DNA of 64,000 nucleotides from Clostridium thermosuccinogenes (GCF_002896855.1 NZ_CP021850.1:645665-709664), one strand, 5' to 3'; numbered from the stretch's first letter, positions 17,075 to 25,699 are shown. Program-made: numbers and translations. The notes: a model not told the origin generated them from the sequence alone.

Positions 17075-18501
17075 TAGTACTTACGCAAAAGTAACATAAA
17101 CAAGTCATATCAGCACTTTGAAAACAGAATATAGCTTAAAAGGTTGTTGCATTGAGGTTTCCATATATTACAGCTATTCACCAGTTTTCGAATTATGCTA
17201 TTCTTTTGGCAGGGGTTCCATGAGGTCTACCAAAAATTGCATTTCCGACATAACCGTTGCCAAGCACGGCATTCACGATATTATTACTGAACTGGTGAGA
17301 AAGTTCAATTTGGATAAGTTTTTGTTCCCTGAGAAGTATACACTGGTCTTCGTTGCAGCATGTATGGGTATAATCCTGTTTAATAATCCTACAGCAACAT
17401 ATATTGCGCAGAAGCTGTACTGGGTATCCCATGATGCCATAACAAGGCTGCTGCCGTTGCTTTCTATTAATAACACAAATATCATGATCCTGTTCATCCA
17501 GGCAATACAGTCACAAACGGCTGGTCTTGGATATTTGATCATCGATGATGTGATTATCAGGAAGCCTTTCGGCAAGAGCATTTTCCCGACATCTTATGTA
17601 TACGATCACACAAATAATCGGTATGTCTGGGGAATGCACATTGTAGTCCTTCTATGGTCTAATGGTTGGATTAAAATCCCCGTGGCGTTTCGGATATGGA
17701 AACCGGAAGAAAAGTGTGAAGAATATCATACCAAGGTTGAACTAGCCATACGTATGATATCCTTCGCCCACAAATTTGGTTTGGCTGCCGAATACGTCAC
17801 ATTCGACACCTGGTATTCCTGTAAAGAGCTCCTGCAAAAGCTCTCAGAGTGCGGTTACCACTATGTCTGCATGATAAAGAATAACCGCAAAGTGCTGTAC
17901 AACAACAGGGTTAACTTTAACGTTAAGACCATAAGCCTGCTGTTTAGCAAGAAACAGTACAGGTACTACCCCGGTACAGGCTTCTACATCAAGGCTTTAT
18001 CGGTAATCTTACCTGGTGTGGGTAACACCATGATGGCAATAGTCAAAAACGGCTATAACGCATCTATCCAAAACACCAGATTTATCATTACTGACTTGCC
18101 CGGTGTAGCTGCTCAAGACATCCTCAAGAAATACCTTTGCCGTTGGGACATTGAAGTATTCTTCAGAGACATCAAGCAGTTTCTGAACTTTGAAAAAGTT
18201 CAAGTCCGGTCTATTAGAAAACTTGAGGGTCACTTCTCCTTGGTGTTCATAACTTCTGTATTCGTGCAGATTTTGCAGATACAGAATAATTTGAATACCA
18301 TGGGTGAAACCATCAGCTTCCTGCAGGACATTGTCCAGGTTAAAGTCAACGGTATTGTGTACATTATTAATGTAACATCCAAAGACCGGACAGGTAAAGA
18401 GGTAAATACTGTCTCAAATCCTCTCGCAACAACCATTTGGGACAAATTAAGTGCGTGAAATCTTTATTTTTCAAGGATCATTTTGTTTTGCGTAAGTACT
18501 G
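17075..18501 (+). mobile_element. IS4-superfamily-type insertion sequence with 8 bp target duplication
   Basis: A 1427 bp element with one transposase gene. The tips are TAGTACTTACGCAAAAG at the left and, read inward from the right, CAGTACTTACGCAAAAC, a 15 bp matching core. It is flanked by TAACTTGA at 17067-17074 and 18502-18509. Deleting the element and one duplication restores the PHP-ATPase frame across the junction (FNL then RQNIINK). The exact family (IS4, IS701 or relative) was not settled; an 8 bp duplication argues against IS701. Confidence 0.92.
17220..18458 (+). CDS. DDE transposase (IS4/IS701-like)
   Basis: 412-residue transposase from the ATG at 17220; an in-frame start at 17118 would add 34 residues, and neither has a strong ribosome site. 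The catalytic residues appear as the first D in LGYLIIDDVIIRKP, the second D in YVTFDTWYSCKELL and the E in CRWDIEVFFRDIKQFL, the YREK-like region of the IS4 superfamily. No internal stop is present. Its 3' end reaches within about 45 bp of the right tip of the element. It is inserted in the PHP-ATPase gene in the same orientation. Confidence 0.9.
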   Translation: MRSTKNCISDITVAKHGIHDIITELVRKFNLDKFLFPEKYTLVFVAACMGIILFNNPTATYIAQKLYWVSHDAITRLLPLLSINNTNIMILFIQAIQSQTAGLGYLIIDDVIIRKPFGKSIFPTSYVYDHTNNRYVWGMHIVVLLWSNGWIKIPVAFRIWKPEEKCEEYHTKVELAIRMISFAHKFGLAAEYVTFDTWYSCKELLQKLSECGYHYVCMIKNNRKVLYNNRVNFNVKTISLLFSKKQYRYYPGTGFYIKALSVILPGVGNTMMAIVKNGYNASIQNTRFIITDLPGVAAQDILKKYLCRWDIEVFFRDIKQFLNFEKVQVRSIRKLEGHFSLVFITSVFVQILQIQNNLNTMGETISFLQDIVQVKVNGIVYIINVTSKDRTGKEVNTVSNPLATTIWDKLSA

Positions 18502-19312
18502 TAACTTGAGACAGAATATAATTAATAAAGTAAATAAAATTCTAGATGGACATGTAAGATTAAGGCTTGAGAAAGATTTCACTGAAAAAGATAAAAAGAG
18601 AATTATTGATGATACTGTAAATCAATGCAGGAGGAATTTTAATATAGTATACGAAAAACAAATTCTTTTGAAAAAATGGCTAACACAAGTAGTTAGGAAA
18701 GTTAAATTAGAAAATGGAGAGTGGCTTTTCCCAGTATATGTTTTGTATAATAGGTCCAATGAATTGGCTAAATGCTATGGACTTGAAGAAAGTGATGCTG
18801 AACAGTTAATCAAATGGATAAGGCCAGTATTAGATAAATGGATTTTTACAATTTTCCCAGAGGATAAAATTGAATATGAATACAATGTAAATACAGGAAT
18901 AAGTAAAAAGCAGAGATTTCTGCCAAGAAAATTGCTTTCAATGGGTCAAAAATCAGTGGCTATGTTACTCATGATTGTTACCGCTGCACATGATTTGGGT
19001 GATAATAGACCTTTAATTATAGACCAACCAGAAGATGACTTGGACAACATTTATATTTACTCAAGTTTGGTAAAAGAGTTTAGAAAAATAAAAAATAGCA
19101 GACAGTTAATTTTTGCTACACATAACCCAAATATTCCGATATCAGGAGATGCAGAGAATATAATTATCCTTGAATCTACTGGTGAAAATGGTTATGTTAG
19201 TTGCTCAGGTTCTATTGATAAAGTTGGAATAAGCGAAAAAGTACTAAATATACTTGAGGGGGGTAGACAAGCACTGGACATAAGAAATATGAAATATCCT
19301 CCATTTTACTGA
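18502..19312 (+). pseudogene. PHP-domain ATPase (TrlF/Ppl-type), 3' part
   Basis: Continuation of the split gene. After the duplicated TAACTTGA the frame reads RQNIINKVNKILDGHVRLRL, then a helical region, the ABC-type signature-like LLSMGQKSVAMLLM, the Walker B motif LIIDQPEDDLDN and the switch histidine in FATHNPNIPISG, and ends RNMKYPPFY. These are the C-terminal ATPase elements missing from the 5' part. There is no own start signal. The intact gene would have stood alone, followed by the small gene at 19402. Confidence 0.85.
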
Positions 19313-19401
19313 TTATAAAACTTGATACCAGTATGTAGCCCTCTTTATATTATGTGAGATTTAAAAATAGGAATTTTATAATGCTAAGGAGGGCTTATTA
19401 T

Positions 19402-19863
19402 ATGCTTATAAAACCGGAAGAAATTTATTCGAAGTTCAATGAGGAAAATATTCAAATTATAATTTCTAAGAGATTACTATTCACATTGCTGCAGCAGGTA
19501 GATAGACTTCGTGAAATATTAGGTAATGAAGAAGAGATAGTCAATAACTTTGCAATATATGAATATATAGGCAATGCCGAGATGTTAATGGTTAAACTGT
19601 ATATTCTTATAGCCGAACCTTACAATAAAAAAGAAGTTATTATTGAAACAAGTATTGCAGAATTCCTGGTCTTAAGGGATTTGGTGTTTTGCAATTATTT
19701 ATTACCGCATCTGAGAGAAGAATTGCGGCCTTCCATCCGCAAGACATACAAGGATTTTTATGATTATATTGAGAGCATTTTAAAAATGTTAGAACGGGAT
19801 GAAGAAAAGGCATACTGGGATTATATTAAGAATTACAGAATAAAAGGTTGCATTCTTCATTAG
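19402..19863 (+). CDS. Hypothetical helical protein, 153 residues
   Basis: Not recognised. AAGGAGGGC lies 7 bp before the ATG at 19402, which is preferred over upstream in-frame starts. The product is mostly helical and soluble: FTLLQQVDRLREILGNEEEI, then AEMLMVKLYILIAEPYNKK, FLVLRDLVFCNYLLPHLREE and YDYIESILKMLERDEEKAY. It lies 90 bp past the PHP-ATPase gene in the same direction and could have been co-transcribed with it, but a functional link is not shown. Confidence 0.6.
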   Translation: MLIKPEEIYSKFNEENIQIIISKRLLFTLLQQVDRLREILGNEEEIVNNFAIYEYIGNAEMLMVKLYILIAEPYNKKEVIIETSIAEFLVLRDLVFCNYLLPHLREELRPSIRKTYKDFYDYIESILKMLERDEEKAYWDYIKNYRIKGCILH

Positions 19864-19877
19864 GTAATAGGTAAAAG

Positions 19878-19914
19878 GCATTAGCAGGAAATAAATTCTG
19901 CTGATGCTTTTTTC
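19878..19914 (+). terminator. Terminator after the gene ending at 19863
   Basis: GCATTAGCAG pairs with CTGCTGATGC (one mismatch), followed by TTTTTTC. Confidence 0.85.
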
Positions 19915-19984
19915 TTATAGGAAATTTTATTACTAAAAAGTCAACCTTTAAAATTCGTAAAATTTTTTTTTACAAACCGTATCT

Positions 19985-20028
19985 TTTTTTACACTTTTGG
20001 TGTATAATAAAGTAGGAGGTGTAAAAAA
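19985..20028 (+). promoter_or_regulatory. Promoter and likely operator of the XRE/ImmA/PIN operon
   Basis: TATAAT sits at 20003-20008. Around it, TTTTTTACAC (19985-19994) and GTGTAAAAAA (20019-20028) form a 10 bp perfect inverted repeat, and ACACTTTTGGTGT (19991-20003) makes a nested one. The outer arms enclose the -10 box and the ribosome site, so binding of the XRE protein could block the operon. The -35 box is weak. Confidence 0.55.
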
Positions 20029-20402
20029 TGTGTATGGAATTATTATTTGAAAATAGAAAACTAATTGGCAAAAATATATTGAGTATCATTAAAGACAACG
20101 GATATACGAAGTCTTCCTTCTCAAGACTTACCAATATTTCAAGACCTACTTTAGATAAATTAATCAAAGGAGAAGTCGACAGCCTTGCGACATTTAAAAC
20201 TCATGTTCGAAAAATCTTGGAAACACAGGGCATGGATGGAGAACAACTACTTAACTATGTTCCAAAGTATAATGCAAAAAAGGAACTTGTTTTTGCTCTA
20301 TCTGACAATGCTCCAGAGAATCATGCCCTGAACCCTAATGCTCAAGAGATGTTTGGTATTTTAGAGGATATAGTTCATATGTGCGAACTGTATTACAATT
20401 AA
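20028..20402 (+). CDS. XRE-type helix-turn-helix regulator (likely antitoxin or repressor)
   Basis: 124-residue protein. The helix-turn-helix lies at about residues 22-48 (DNGYTKSSFSRLTNISRPTL, then DKLIKGE). The C-terminal part holds a less conserved helical domain. The ATG at 20028 follows AGGAGGTG. It is the first gene of a three-gene operon: 13 bp separate it from the ImmA-like gene, which overlaps the PIN-like gene by 4 bp. XRE regulators next to ImmA/IrrE peptidases are known pairs, in which the peptidase can cleave the regulator. It probably represses its own promoter through the GTGTAAAA repeats just upstream. Confidence 0.8.
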   Translation: MCMELLFENRKLIGKNILSIIKDNGYTKSSFSRLTNISRPTLDKLIKGEVDSLATFKTHVRKILETQGMDGEQLLNYVPKYNAKKELVFALSDNAPENHALNPNAQEMFGILEDIVHMCELYYN

Positions 20403-20415
20403 GAAGGTGCAGATT

Positions 20416-21210
20416 ATGTCGGAATTAATAACGAGTAATAATCTTGAGCAGGTTATTGAAAAAAATAACCTGATTAAAGATGATATATTAAGATTAACAA
20501 ATGATTTTACAGTCAGATTTAATAAGTCGAGGGTAACGGGACAGGATAAACTGTCTTTTTCAGTATTAAAAGAGAAGCATTTAATCCAGATTCCCATTGA
20601 TGATGAGTATTGGGGCGGGGCTATTATTACAAAGGGAAATATTAAAATACCAGTTATCAATACAGCCCAGCCCCGTGTCTATCAATATTTTGTGGCATGG
20701 CATGAAATATATCATTTGTTCTATGACCTCAGTTTAAGGGATGAGACCCATAACATTGCCGTTGATATGGATTTAAATGAAAGAAAAGCAGATTATTTTG
20801 CTGCAAAAATGATTTTTGGCAATGTGTACGATTACTACTATTCATTAGATGATGAAGATTTTATCGACAGAGTCATAAAATGCATGGATGTATATAAGGC
20901 ACCATATAAGGCAGTACTGATAGAACTGTTTGAAGAAGCCGTTACAAAATATAATGATTTGGATTTAAAAGAAAAAATTCTTGAGCATTTTGATAATAAA
21001 CCTGAGAACTTAGTGCAAAAATTTATAGATTTGGAATTGGATGCAGAGTTAGTGAAACCCTCATATGTTGTAAGTTTAGGTGGTTTGGAGAAGAAAATAC
21101 AAAGTGTTATGAAAGAAAACCCAGATGTCTCCCATCATAAAGATAATTATCAGTTTCTGCTCACGCTAAAGAATAAAATTAAAAAAGGAGTGGAGGGACT
21201 TGCCAAATGA
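20416..21210 (+). CDS. ImmA/IrrE-family zinc metallopeptidase
   Basis: 264-residue protein. The zinc motif HEIYH is seen in FVAWHEIYHLFYD (about residue 95), with the third ligand region in NERKADYFAAKM. These are the hallmarks of COG2856 (ImmA/IrrE). Such enzymes cleave XRE-type repressors when a stress signal arrives, as ImmA does for ICEBs1. The ATG at 20416 follows GAAGGTG; an in-frame GTG at 20407 is less likely. The C-terminal 110 residues (LDLKEKILEHFDNKPENL and on) are helical and of unknown role. It lies between the XRE and PIN-like genes and overlaps the latter by ATGA, so the three are translated together. Confidence 0.88.
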   Translation: MSELITSNNLEQVIEKNNLIKDDILRLTNDFTVRFNKSRVTGQDKLSFSVLKEKHLIQIPIDDEYWGGAIITKGNIKIPVINTAQPRVYQYFVAWHEIYHLFYDLSLRDETHNIAVDMDLNERKADYFAAKMIFGNVYDYYYSLDDEDFIDRVIKCMDVYKAPYKAVLIELFEEAVTKYNDLDLKEKILEHFDNKPENLVQKFIDLELDAELVKPSYVVSLGGLEKKIQSVMKENPDVSHHKDNYQFLLTLKNKIKKGVEGLAK

Positions 21211-22076
21211 AAGGAGAAGGCATAAAAGAATTAAAAAAATACCTTTCCACGGGCATGTCTCTCAAAGTTTGCATCCTGGATAATAACTCTGTTGAATTTT
21301 TAACATGGGTACGCAAGAGCGTCAGCCCTGAAAAGATATTTAGCCAGTATGATATGATTCTTATCCCCAAATGGGTATGGGTTGAGGTCTGTGATAGTGA
21401 TAATAGAAAAAGTTACATAAATGATTTAAAACATTATTCGAAGGTCCAAATTATAGATGAAGTTGATTATTTAACATTGGTGGATTACAAAGAAGCAGAA
21501 TTATACTATCTGTTTTTGCATTGCTGCTACAATGTGAGCAGGCTTGTTAGTTTTATCAAGAAAAACATCTTAAAAAATAGGCCTATAGAGGATTTAGACC
21601 CTTATGAGGAATGGCTTAGCGTGTTTTATGAAGAGGGACTAGACCAAAGAAAACTTTCAAACGGAAGAATTCAGAAGAAGAATGCAGGAGAGATATCTAT
21701 TGCCGTTTTAAGTTATATCCTTTCCTATTATTACAGTGGAAGCATTGATATTATAACTATCTTCAGCAGTGACAGGGATACCTATGAATTTGTTTCTAAG
21801 GCTAAAGAAATGCTTTATAGAGATGAGCGATTTAAAGACAGGAGCAATACTTCCATAACTTTCAAATCGAATGACTTTTTGATTTATGAATGGACAAGGC
21901 TTGGGTATATAAACGAAGAAAATATTGATGCTTTTGTGGACAGTTACAGGCAGACGAGGAGAATAAAATTTACGAGAAAAAAACAGGATAATTCAATTGA
22001 GGAGCAAGACAAATTGATAGATAATGCAGCATTTTTAGAAATGTTAAAGGACAGCACGATACATTTAATTTTTTGA
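21207..22076 (+). CDS. PIN-like domain protein, probable nuclease effector
   Basis: 289-residue protein. The PIN pattern is visible: VCILDNNSVEFL (first acidic residue, about residue 25), ILIPKWVWVEVCDS (acidic residue after the second strand), KNAGEISIAVLSYIL (GE motif of the third) and TIFSSDRDTYEFV (fourth). PIN domains cut single-stranded RNA, often as VapC-type toxins. The protein is about twice VapC size, with an inserted helical part (residues 85-150) and a C-terminal extension. It is coupled to the ImmA-like gene by a 4 bp overlap. I infer that it is the effector of the operon, held back by the XRE protein. No family name is claimed. Confidence 0.7.
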   Translation: MKGEGIKELKKYLSTGMSLKVCILDNNSVEFLTWVRKSVSPEKIFSQYDMILIPKWVWVEVCDSDNRKSYINDLKHYSKVQIIDEVDYLTLVDYKEAELYYLFLHCCYNVSRLVSFIKKNILKNRPIEDLDPYEEWLSVFYEEGLDQRKLSNGRIQKKNAGEISIAVLSYILSYYYSGSIDIITIFSSDRDTYEFVSKAKEMLYRDERFKDRSNTSITFKSNDFLIYEWTRLGYINEENIDAFVDSYRQTRRIKFTRKKQDNSIEEQDKLIDNAAFLEMLKDSTIHLIF

Positions 22077-22093
22077 ATATACTGAACTATAGT

Positions 22094-22140
22094 AAAAAAG
22101 GTTTTAGTAGATTTTAAGCCTACCAAAACCTTTTTCTTAT
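22094..22140. terminator. Bidirectional terminator between convergent genes
   Basis: AAAAAGGTTTTAGTAG pairs with CTACCAAAACCTTTTT (one bulged base), with T runs both ways. It separates the PIN-like gene from the small membrane gene on the minus strand. Confidence 0.88.
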
Positions 22141-22143
22141 TTT

Positions 22144-22335
22144 TTAATATTTCTTATCCTTTTTAAAGTATGATTGGACTTTTATGGTAAAAGAAAGAAG
22201 CATAATAAGGAATATGCCTTGTAGGGAGCCTGCAATAAAGCGGATAAACATATTTTCTGCAATAATGGTAAATGGCAACAAAAACATGCTCATGAGTATT
22301 ACCAATTTTATAGTCAAAAAAACACTATACCTCAT
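22144..22335 (-). CDS. Small membrane protein, 63 residues
   Basis: Not recognised. A strong AAGGAGG site precedes the ATG at 22335 by 8 bp. Two hydrophobic spans are seen (residues 5-25, FLTIKLVILMSMFLLPF, and 34-52, AGSLQGIFLIMLLSF), with a basic tail YFKKDKKY. It is divergent from the tns operon and may lie just outside the Tn7-like element, or be a passenger between its end and tnsA. Confidence 0.6.
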   Translation of the reverse strand: MRYSVFLTIKLVILMSMFLLPFTIIAENMFIRFIAGSLQGIFLIMLLSFTIKVQSYFKKDKKY

Positions 22336-22407
22336 AAAATGCCTCCTTATGTTGGTTGCACAGAATTTTATCCGACTACTGCATATTATTTCAAGTCAGA
22401 TTTTACG

Positions 22408-22436
22408 TTTAAAATAAAGTCGGTCCATGATATAAT
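22408..22436 (+). promoter_or_regulatory. tns operon promoter with embedded TnsB-site-like motif
   Basis: TTTAAA (22408-22413), a 17 bp gap and TATAAT (22431-22436) form a plausible promoter. The spacer holds AAATAAAGTCGGTCCAT (22412-22428), which differs at one base from the AAATAAAGTCGTTCCAT motif at 31364-31380. Binding of TnsB here would repress the operon, as known for Tn7. Confidence 0.55.
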
Positions 22437-22465
22437 GGGAATAGGTTTAAGGGAAATGGACTAAG

Positions 22466-22526
22466 TGCCATTGACACAGTCACCAATAGAGGTGTCCAAC
22501 TGATGTCAATGGCATTTTTGTTTTTC
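22466..22526 (+). terminator. Long hairpin with T run in the tnsA leader
   Basis: TGCCATTGACA pairs with TGTCAATGGCA (11 bp, perfect), with an inner CACC/GGTG stem, followed by TTTTTGTTTTT. It stands between the promoter-like site at 22408 and tnsA at 22693, so it could attenuate tns transcription. The rest of the leader (22527-22692) is purine-rich and shows nothing else. Confidence 0.7.
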
Positions 22527-22692
22527 AGGGAATAGACGAATAAGGGAAAAGGGATAAGAGTTTTATTATAAAAAAGGTTTTAGAGGCAAGGGGTAAGGGA
22601 CTTAAGGAAGTGGTGGATGAATTACATTGCAATATCATTCTCCTTTGTTCCGTAATCCTTTATACTTAATTCCTAACTCAGGAGGTATCTGC

Positions 22693-23547
22693 ATGGCTAA
22701 ACGGAAAATAGATTGGGATGAAAATAAATTAAAAAAATGGATACAGGAAGGAAGAGGACAGGGGGAAGGCAAGGATTACAAGCCCTGGCTTACTGTAACT
22801 GATTTTTCATCAAGGGGGAGGTGTAGCCGTCTTAAAGGCATCAAAACCGGGAGGATTCATCATTTTATGGCGGATATTGAGACATGGTACTTTTACCTTT
22901 TAGAATTTGACGAAGGAAACAAAATAACCGATATTCGGGAGTTTTATCCATTGCTGGACCTGGATGAGGTTGTTCATGATAAACAGGATTTCAGCAAGAA
23001 TTTGTTTGTTGACAAGAAAACTGGCTGTCCATATGTTTTGACCACAACATTCCTAATTACCGTTAAGGTGAAAAATGGAAAAACCTCATATGCTGCCAGA
23101 AGTGTTAAATCTTCAAAAATGCTTGAGAGGAAAACAACGCTTGAAAAGTTGGAAATGGAACGCAAATACTGGCAAATAAAAGGCGTAGACTGGGCTATTG
23201 TGACTGAGAAAGACATAAACCGTGATAAAGCCAAAAACATAGAATGGGCACTTTCATCTATACATATGTTGCCTGATACAGGACTTGCCGAGGAAGATAT
23301 CATTGAACTTGGTTCAGCGCTTCAGTTCAGGCTTGTTAATAGTGCAAAACCTATTAGGAATATAATTGCTGATTTTGACTATGATTATGCTCTTGATACA
23401 GGGACAGGACTGTTCCTGTTCCGTTACCTGATTGCCATGAAAGCGATTAAGATTGATATGGAAACACCAATAGACTTAAATGCTCCAGCAAACAGTATTC
23501 AAATTGTTAGGGATATGGAGGAGGGAATGCGGAGTGCTGGCGGTTAA
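22693..23547 (+). CDS. tnsA: Tn7-like transposase subunit TnsA, with an altered active site
   Basis: 284-residue homologue of the Tn7 endonuclease TnsA, which cuts the 5' ends of the transposon so that it leaves the donor completely. Residues 8-35 (KLKKWIQEGRGQGEGKDYKP and on) match the family start. E63 in ADIETWYF and the lysine K139 in AARSVKSSK are present, but the position of the E. coli catalytic aspartate (D114, in MSTDFLVD) is threonine 119 in VLTTTFLITV. The rest, for example LEKLEMERKYWQ, is well conserved and the frame is open. The start ATG at 22693 follows CAGGAGGT. It overlaps tnsB by 14 bp. Loss of cutting would turn cut-and-paste into cointegrate formation. Confidence 0.93.
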   Translation: MAKRKIDWDENKLKKWIQEGRGQGEGKDYKPWLTVTDFSSRGRCSRLKGIKTGRIHHFMADIETWYFYLLEFDEGNKITDIREFYPLLDLDEVVHDKQDFSKNLFVDKKTGCPYVLTTTFLITVKVKNGKTSYAARSVKSSKMLERKTTLEKLEMERKYWQIKGVDWAIVTEKDINRDKAKNIEWALSSIHMLPDTGLAEEDIIELGSALQFRLVNSAKPIRNIIADFDYDYALDTGTGLFLFRYLIAMKAIKIDMETPIDLNAPANSIQIVRDMEEGMRSAGG

Positions 23548-25699
23548 TGTTCTAATTGAGTGGATAGGAACCAAGGAACAGGGAGTAAGCGTAATAGAAC
23601 GGATTCTATGGTTAGATGAGATAAGTGATTTAACTTATGTCATTGATGTAAATGCCAATAAACTTCCTTATGCAAGGACAATAAGCGAGTACAAAGTAGC
23701 CTTGGATACAGAGGAAGCAATAATGCTTGATAAAGACCCGTTTTCAAGAGTTGTTGATGAGGTATTACTGTCAGAGAAGGCTAAAGCCATAAGGGACAGA
23801 GCGTGGGAGGCTATATCAAGTATAGTTATTTTAGAACCTGAAATTTATTATCCAAGGGAAAGGGCTAAACATGTAAAAACAGTTGCACAAAAATACGGAC
23901 TTTCAGAGAAAGTAATTTATAAATATTTGAAACGGTATTGGATAAGAGGCAAGATAGTAAATGCACTGCTGCCTGACTATGACCGGTGTGGTGGCAGGGG
24001 GAAAGAAAGGAATTCCAAAGGCATAAAGCGCGGACGTCCAAGAAAGCATGCAGATATTGTCGGCGATGGTATTAATGTTGACGAAGAAATAAAGCGCATA
24101 TTCAGAATTGCAATAAACAGGTTCTACTATAGTTCTGCCAAGCATTCTTTGACTATGACTTATGAACTGATGCTAAAGGAGTATTTTAACGATGGCCATA
24201 GAATGGTGGATGGGAAGAAAATACCCCTTCTGAAATCATCTTCTGAGATTCCTACTTTTGGACAGTTCCGTTACTTTTTTGAGAAAGAACGTAATATCAA
24301 ACGGGAGGTTTCAACCCGTTACAGCCCGAAGAAATATGAACAGGAGTACCGTCCTGTGCTGGGAAGTTCAAGCACGGATGCCATAGGACCTGGTTCGGTA
24401 TTCCAAATTGATGCAACTGTGGCTGATGTATATTTGGTTTCCCGTTTCAACAGGACACATATTATTGGCAGGCCTGTTTTATATATCGTCCAGGACTGCT
24501 TTTCTAAACTAATTGTAGGATTTTATGTAGGTCTTGAAGGGCCTTCATGGATTGGAGCAGCAATGGCTCTTGCAAACACTGTTGGAAACAAAGTCTCTTT
24601 TTGTAGTCAGTATGGTATAGATATTCAGGAAGAAGAGTGGCCTGTACATCATCTCCCTCAGGCAATTTTGGCAGACCGAGGGGAAATGCTTTCAGACAAT
24701 GCAGAGAGTTTGATTATGAATCTTGGGATTACGGTAAAGAATACCCCGCCTTTCAGGGCTGACTGGAAGCCGTTAGTAGAAAGATATTTTAAATTGACCA
24801 ATGAGCGTACAAAATCATTACTTCCTGGAGCGGTAAATACAGATTTTATGCAGCGAGGCGGGAGAGATTACAGGCTTGATGCGAAACTTGATTTAATGCA
24901 ATTTACTGCCATTATTATAAAATGTGCGTTATTCCACAACAACCATTATCGTATTGACAATTACAACAAAGATGAAATGATGGTGGCAGACGAAGTGGAG
25001 CCTATTCCAAGAGAAATATGGAATTGGGGTATTGCTAACCGAATGGGAAAACTTCGGCATGTAGATGAGGAAGTCGTGAAACTTAACCTGATGCCGTCAG
25101 ATGTCGGTGTGGTTACTGCAAAGGGGATACGGTTTAAGGGGTTATTCTATAGTTCTAAATCAAGCATGAAAGAGCAGTGGTTTGTAAAAGCCCGCAGCAG
25201 TGGAAGTTGGAAAGTGCCTGTATCCTATGACCCAAGGAACATGAATTACATATATATAAAGAAATCCGCTACCGAGTTTGAGAAATGCTACCTGCTGGAA
25301 TATCAGATAGCCTTTAAGGGTAAGTACATCGAAGAAATTGAATACCTGATGGAGTGGGAAAAGATGCAAAAGGCTAAAGGTCTTGATGAAGGGCTGCAGG
25401 CTAAGGCTGATTTAATAACAGAAATAGAAACAATAGTAGAAGGGGCAAAAAGCAAAACAAATAAAGAACTTTTAGTATCAGCAGAAAGTGATGCGCAAAG
25501 GAAGAAAAACATACGGCAAAACAGGCAGGTTGAAAAGGAGATAAATCGGGAGATAGAGGCTTTTGAATTGGATAAGCAAATTAATAATAAGAATGCAGAG
25601 ATAATCTCTCTTAATGAACTGGAAGAAGAGTTACCATCCAATCCTCTGGATTTATTGAGAAGAAAACAGAGGGAGGCGTTTGGGAAGGTTAGGGAATAA
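23534..25699 (+). CDS. tnsB: Tn7-like DDE transposase subunit TnsB
   Basis: 721-residue integrase-fold transposase that binds the ends of the element and joins 3' ends to target DNA. A helix-turn-helix region (VAQKYGLSEKVIYKYLKRYW, about residue 120) precedes the core. The catalytic residues are seen as D in FQIDATVADVYL, D in AILADRGEMLSDN and E in PLVERYFKLTNERTK. The C-terminal 130 residues are a charged coiled coil, probably the TnsC contact. The start is GTG at 23534 inside tnsA, behind GGAGGAGGG; an open frame continues upstream without a start signal. Length is normal for TnsB. Confidence 0.95.
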   Translation: MLAVNVLIEWIGTKEQGVSVIERILWLDEISDLTYVIDVNANKLPYARTISEYKVALDTEEAIMLDKDPFSRVVDEVLLSEKAKAIRDRAWEAISSIVILEPEIYYPRERAKHVKTVAQKYGLSEKVIYKYLKRYWIRGKIVNALLPDYDRCGGRGKERNSKGIKRGRPRKHADIVGDGINVDEEIKRIFRIAINRFYYSSAKHSLTMTYELMLKEYFNDGHRMVDGKKIPLLKSSSEIPTFGQFRYFFEKERNIKREVSTRYSPKKYEQEYRPVLGSSSTDAIGPGSVFQIDATVADVYLVSRFNRTHIIGRPVLYIVQDCFSKLIVGFYVGLEGPSWIGAAMALANTVGNKVSFCSQYGIDIQEEEWPVHHLPQAILADRGEMLSDNAESLIMNLGITVKNTPPFRADWKPLVERYFKLTNERTKSLLPGAVNTDFMQRGGRDYRLDAKLDLMQFTAIIIKCALFHNNHYRIDNYNKDEMMVADEVEPIPREIWNWGIANRMGKLRHVDEEVVKLNLMPSDVGVVTAKGIRFKGLFYSSKSSMKEQWFVKARSSGSWKVPVSYDPRNMNYIYIKKSATEFEKCYLLEYQIAFKGKYIEEIEYLMEWEKMQKAKGLDEGLQAKADLITEIETIVEGAKSKTNKELLVSAESDAQRKKNIRQNRQVEKEINREIEAFELDKQINNKNAEIISLNELEEELPSNPLDLLRRKQREAFGKVRE

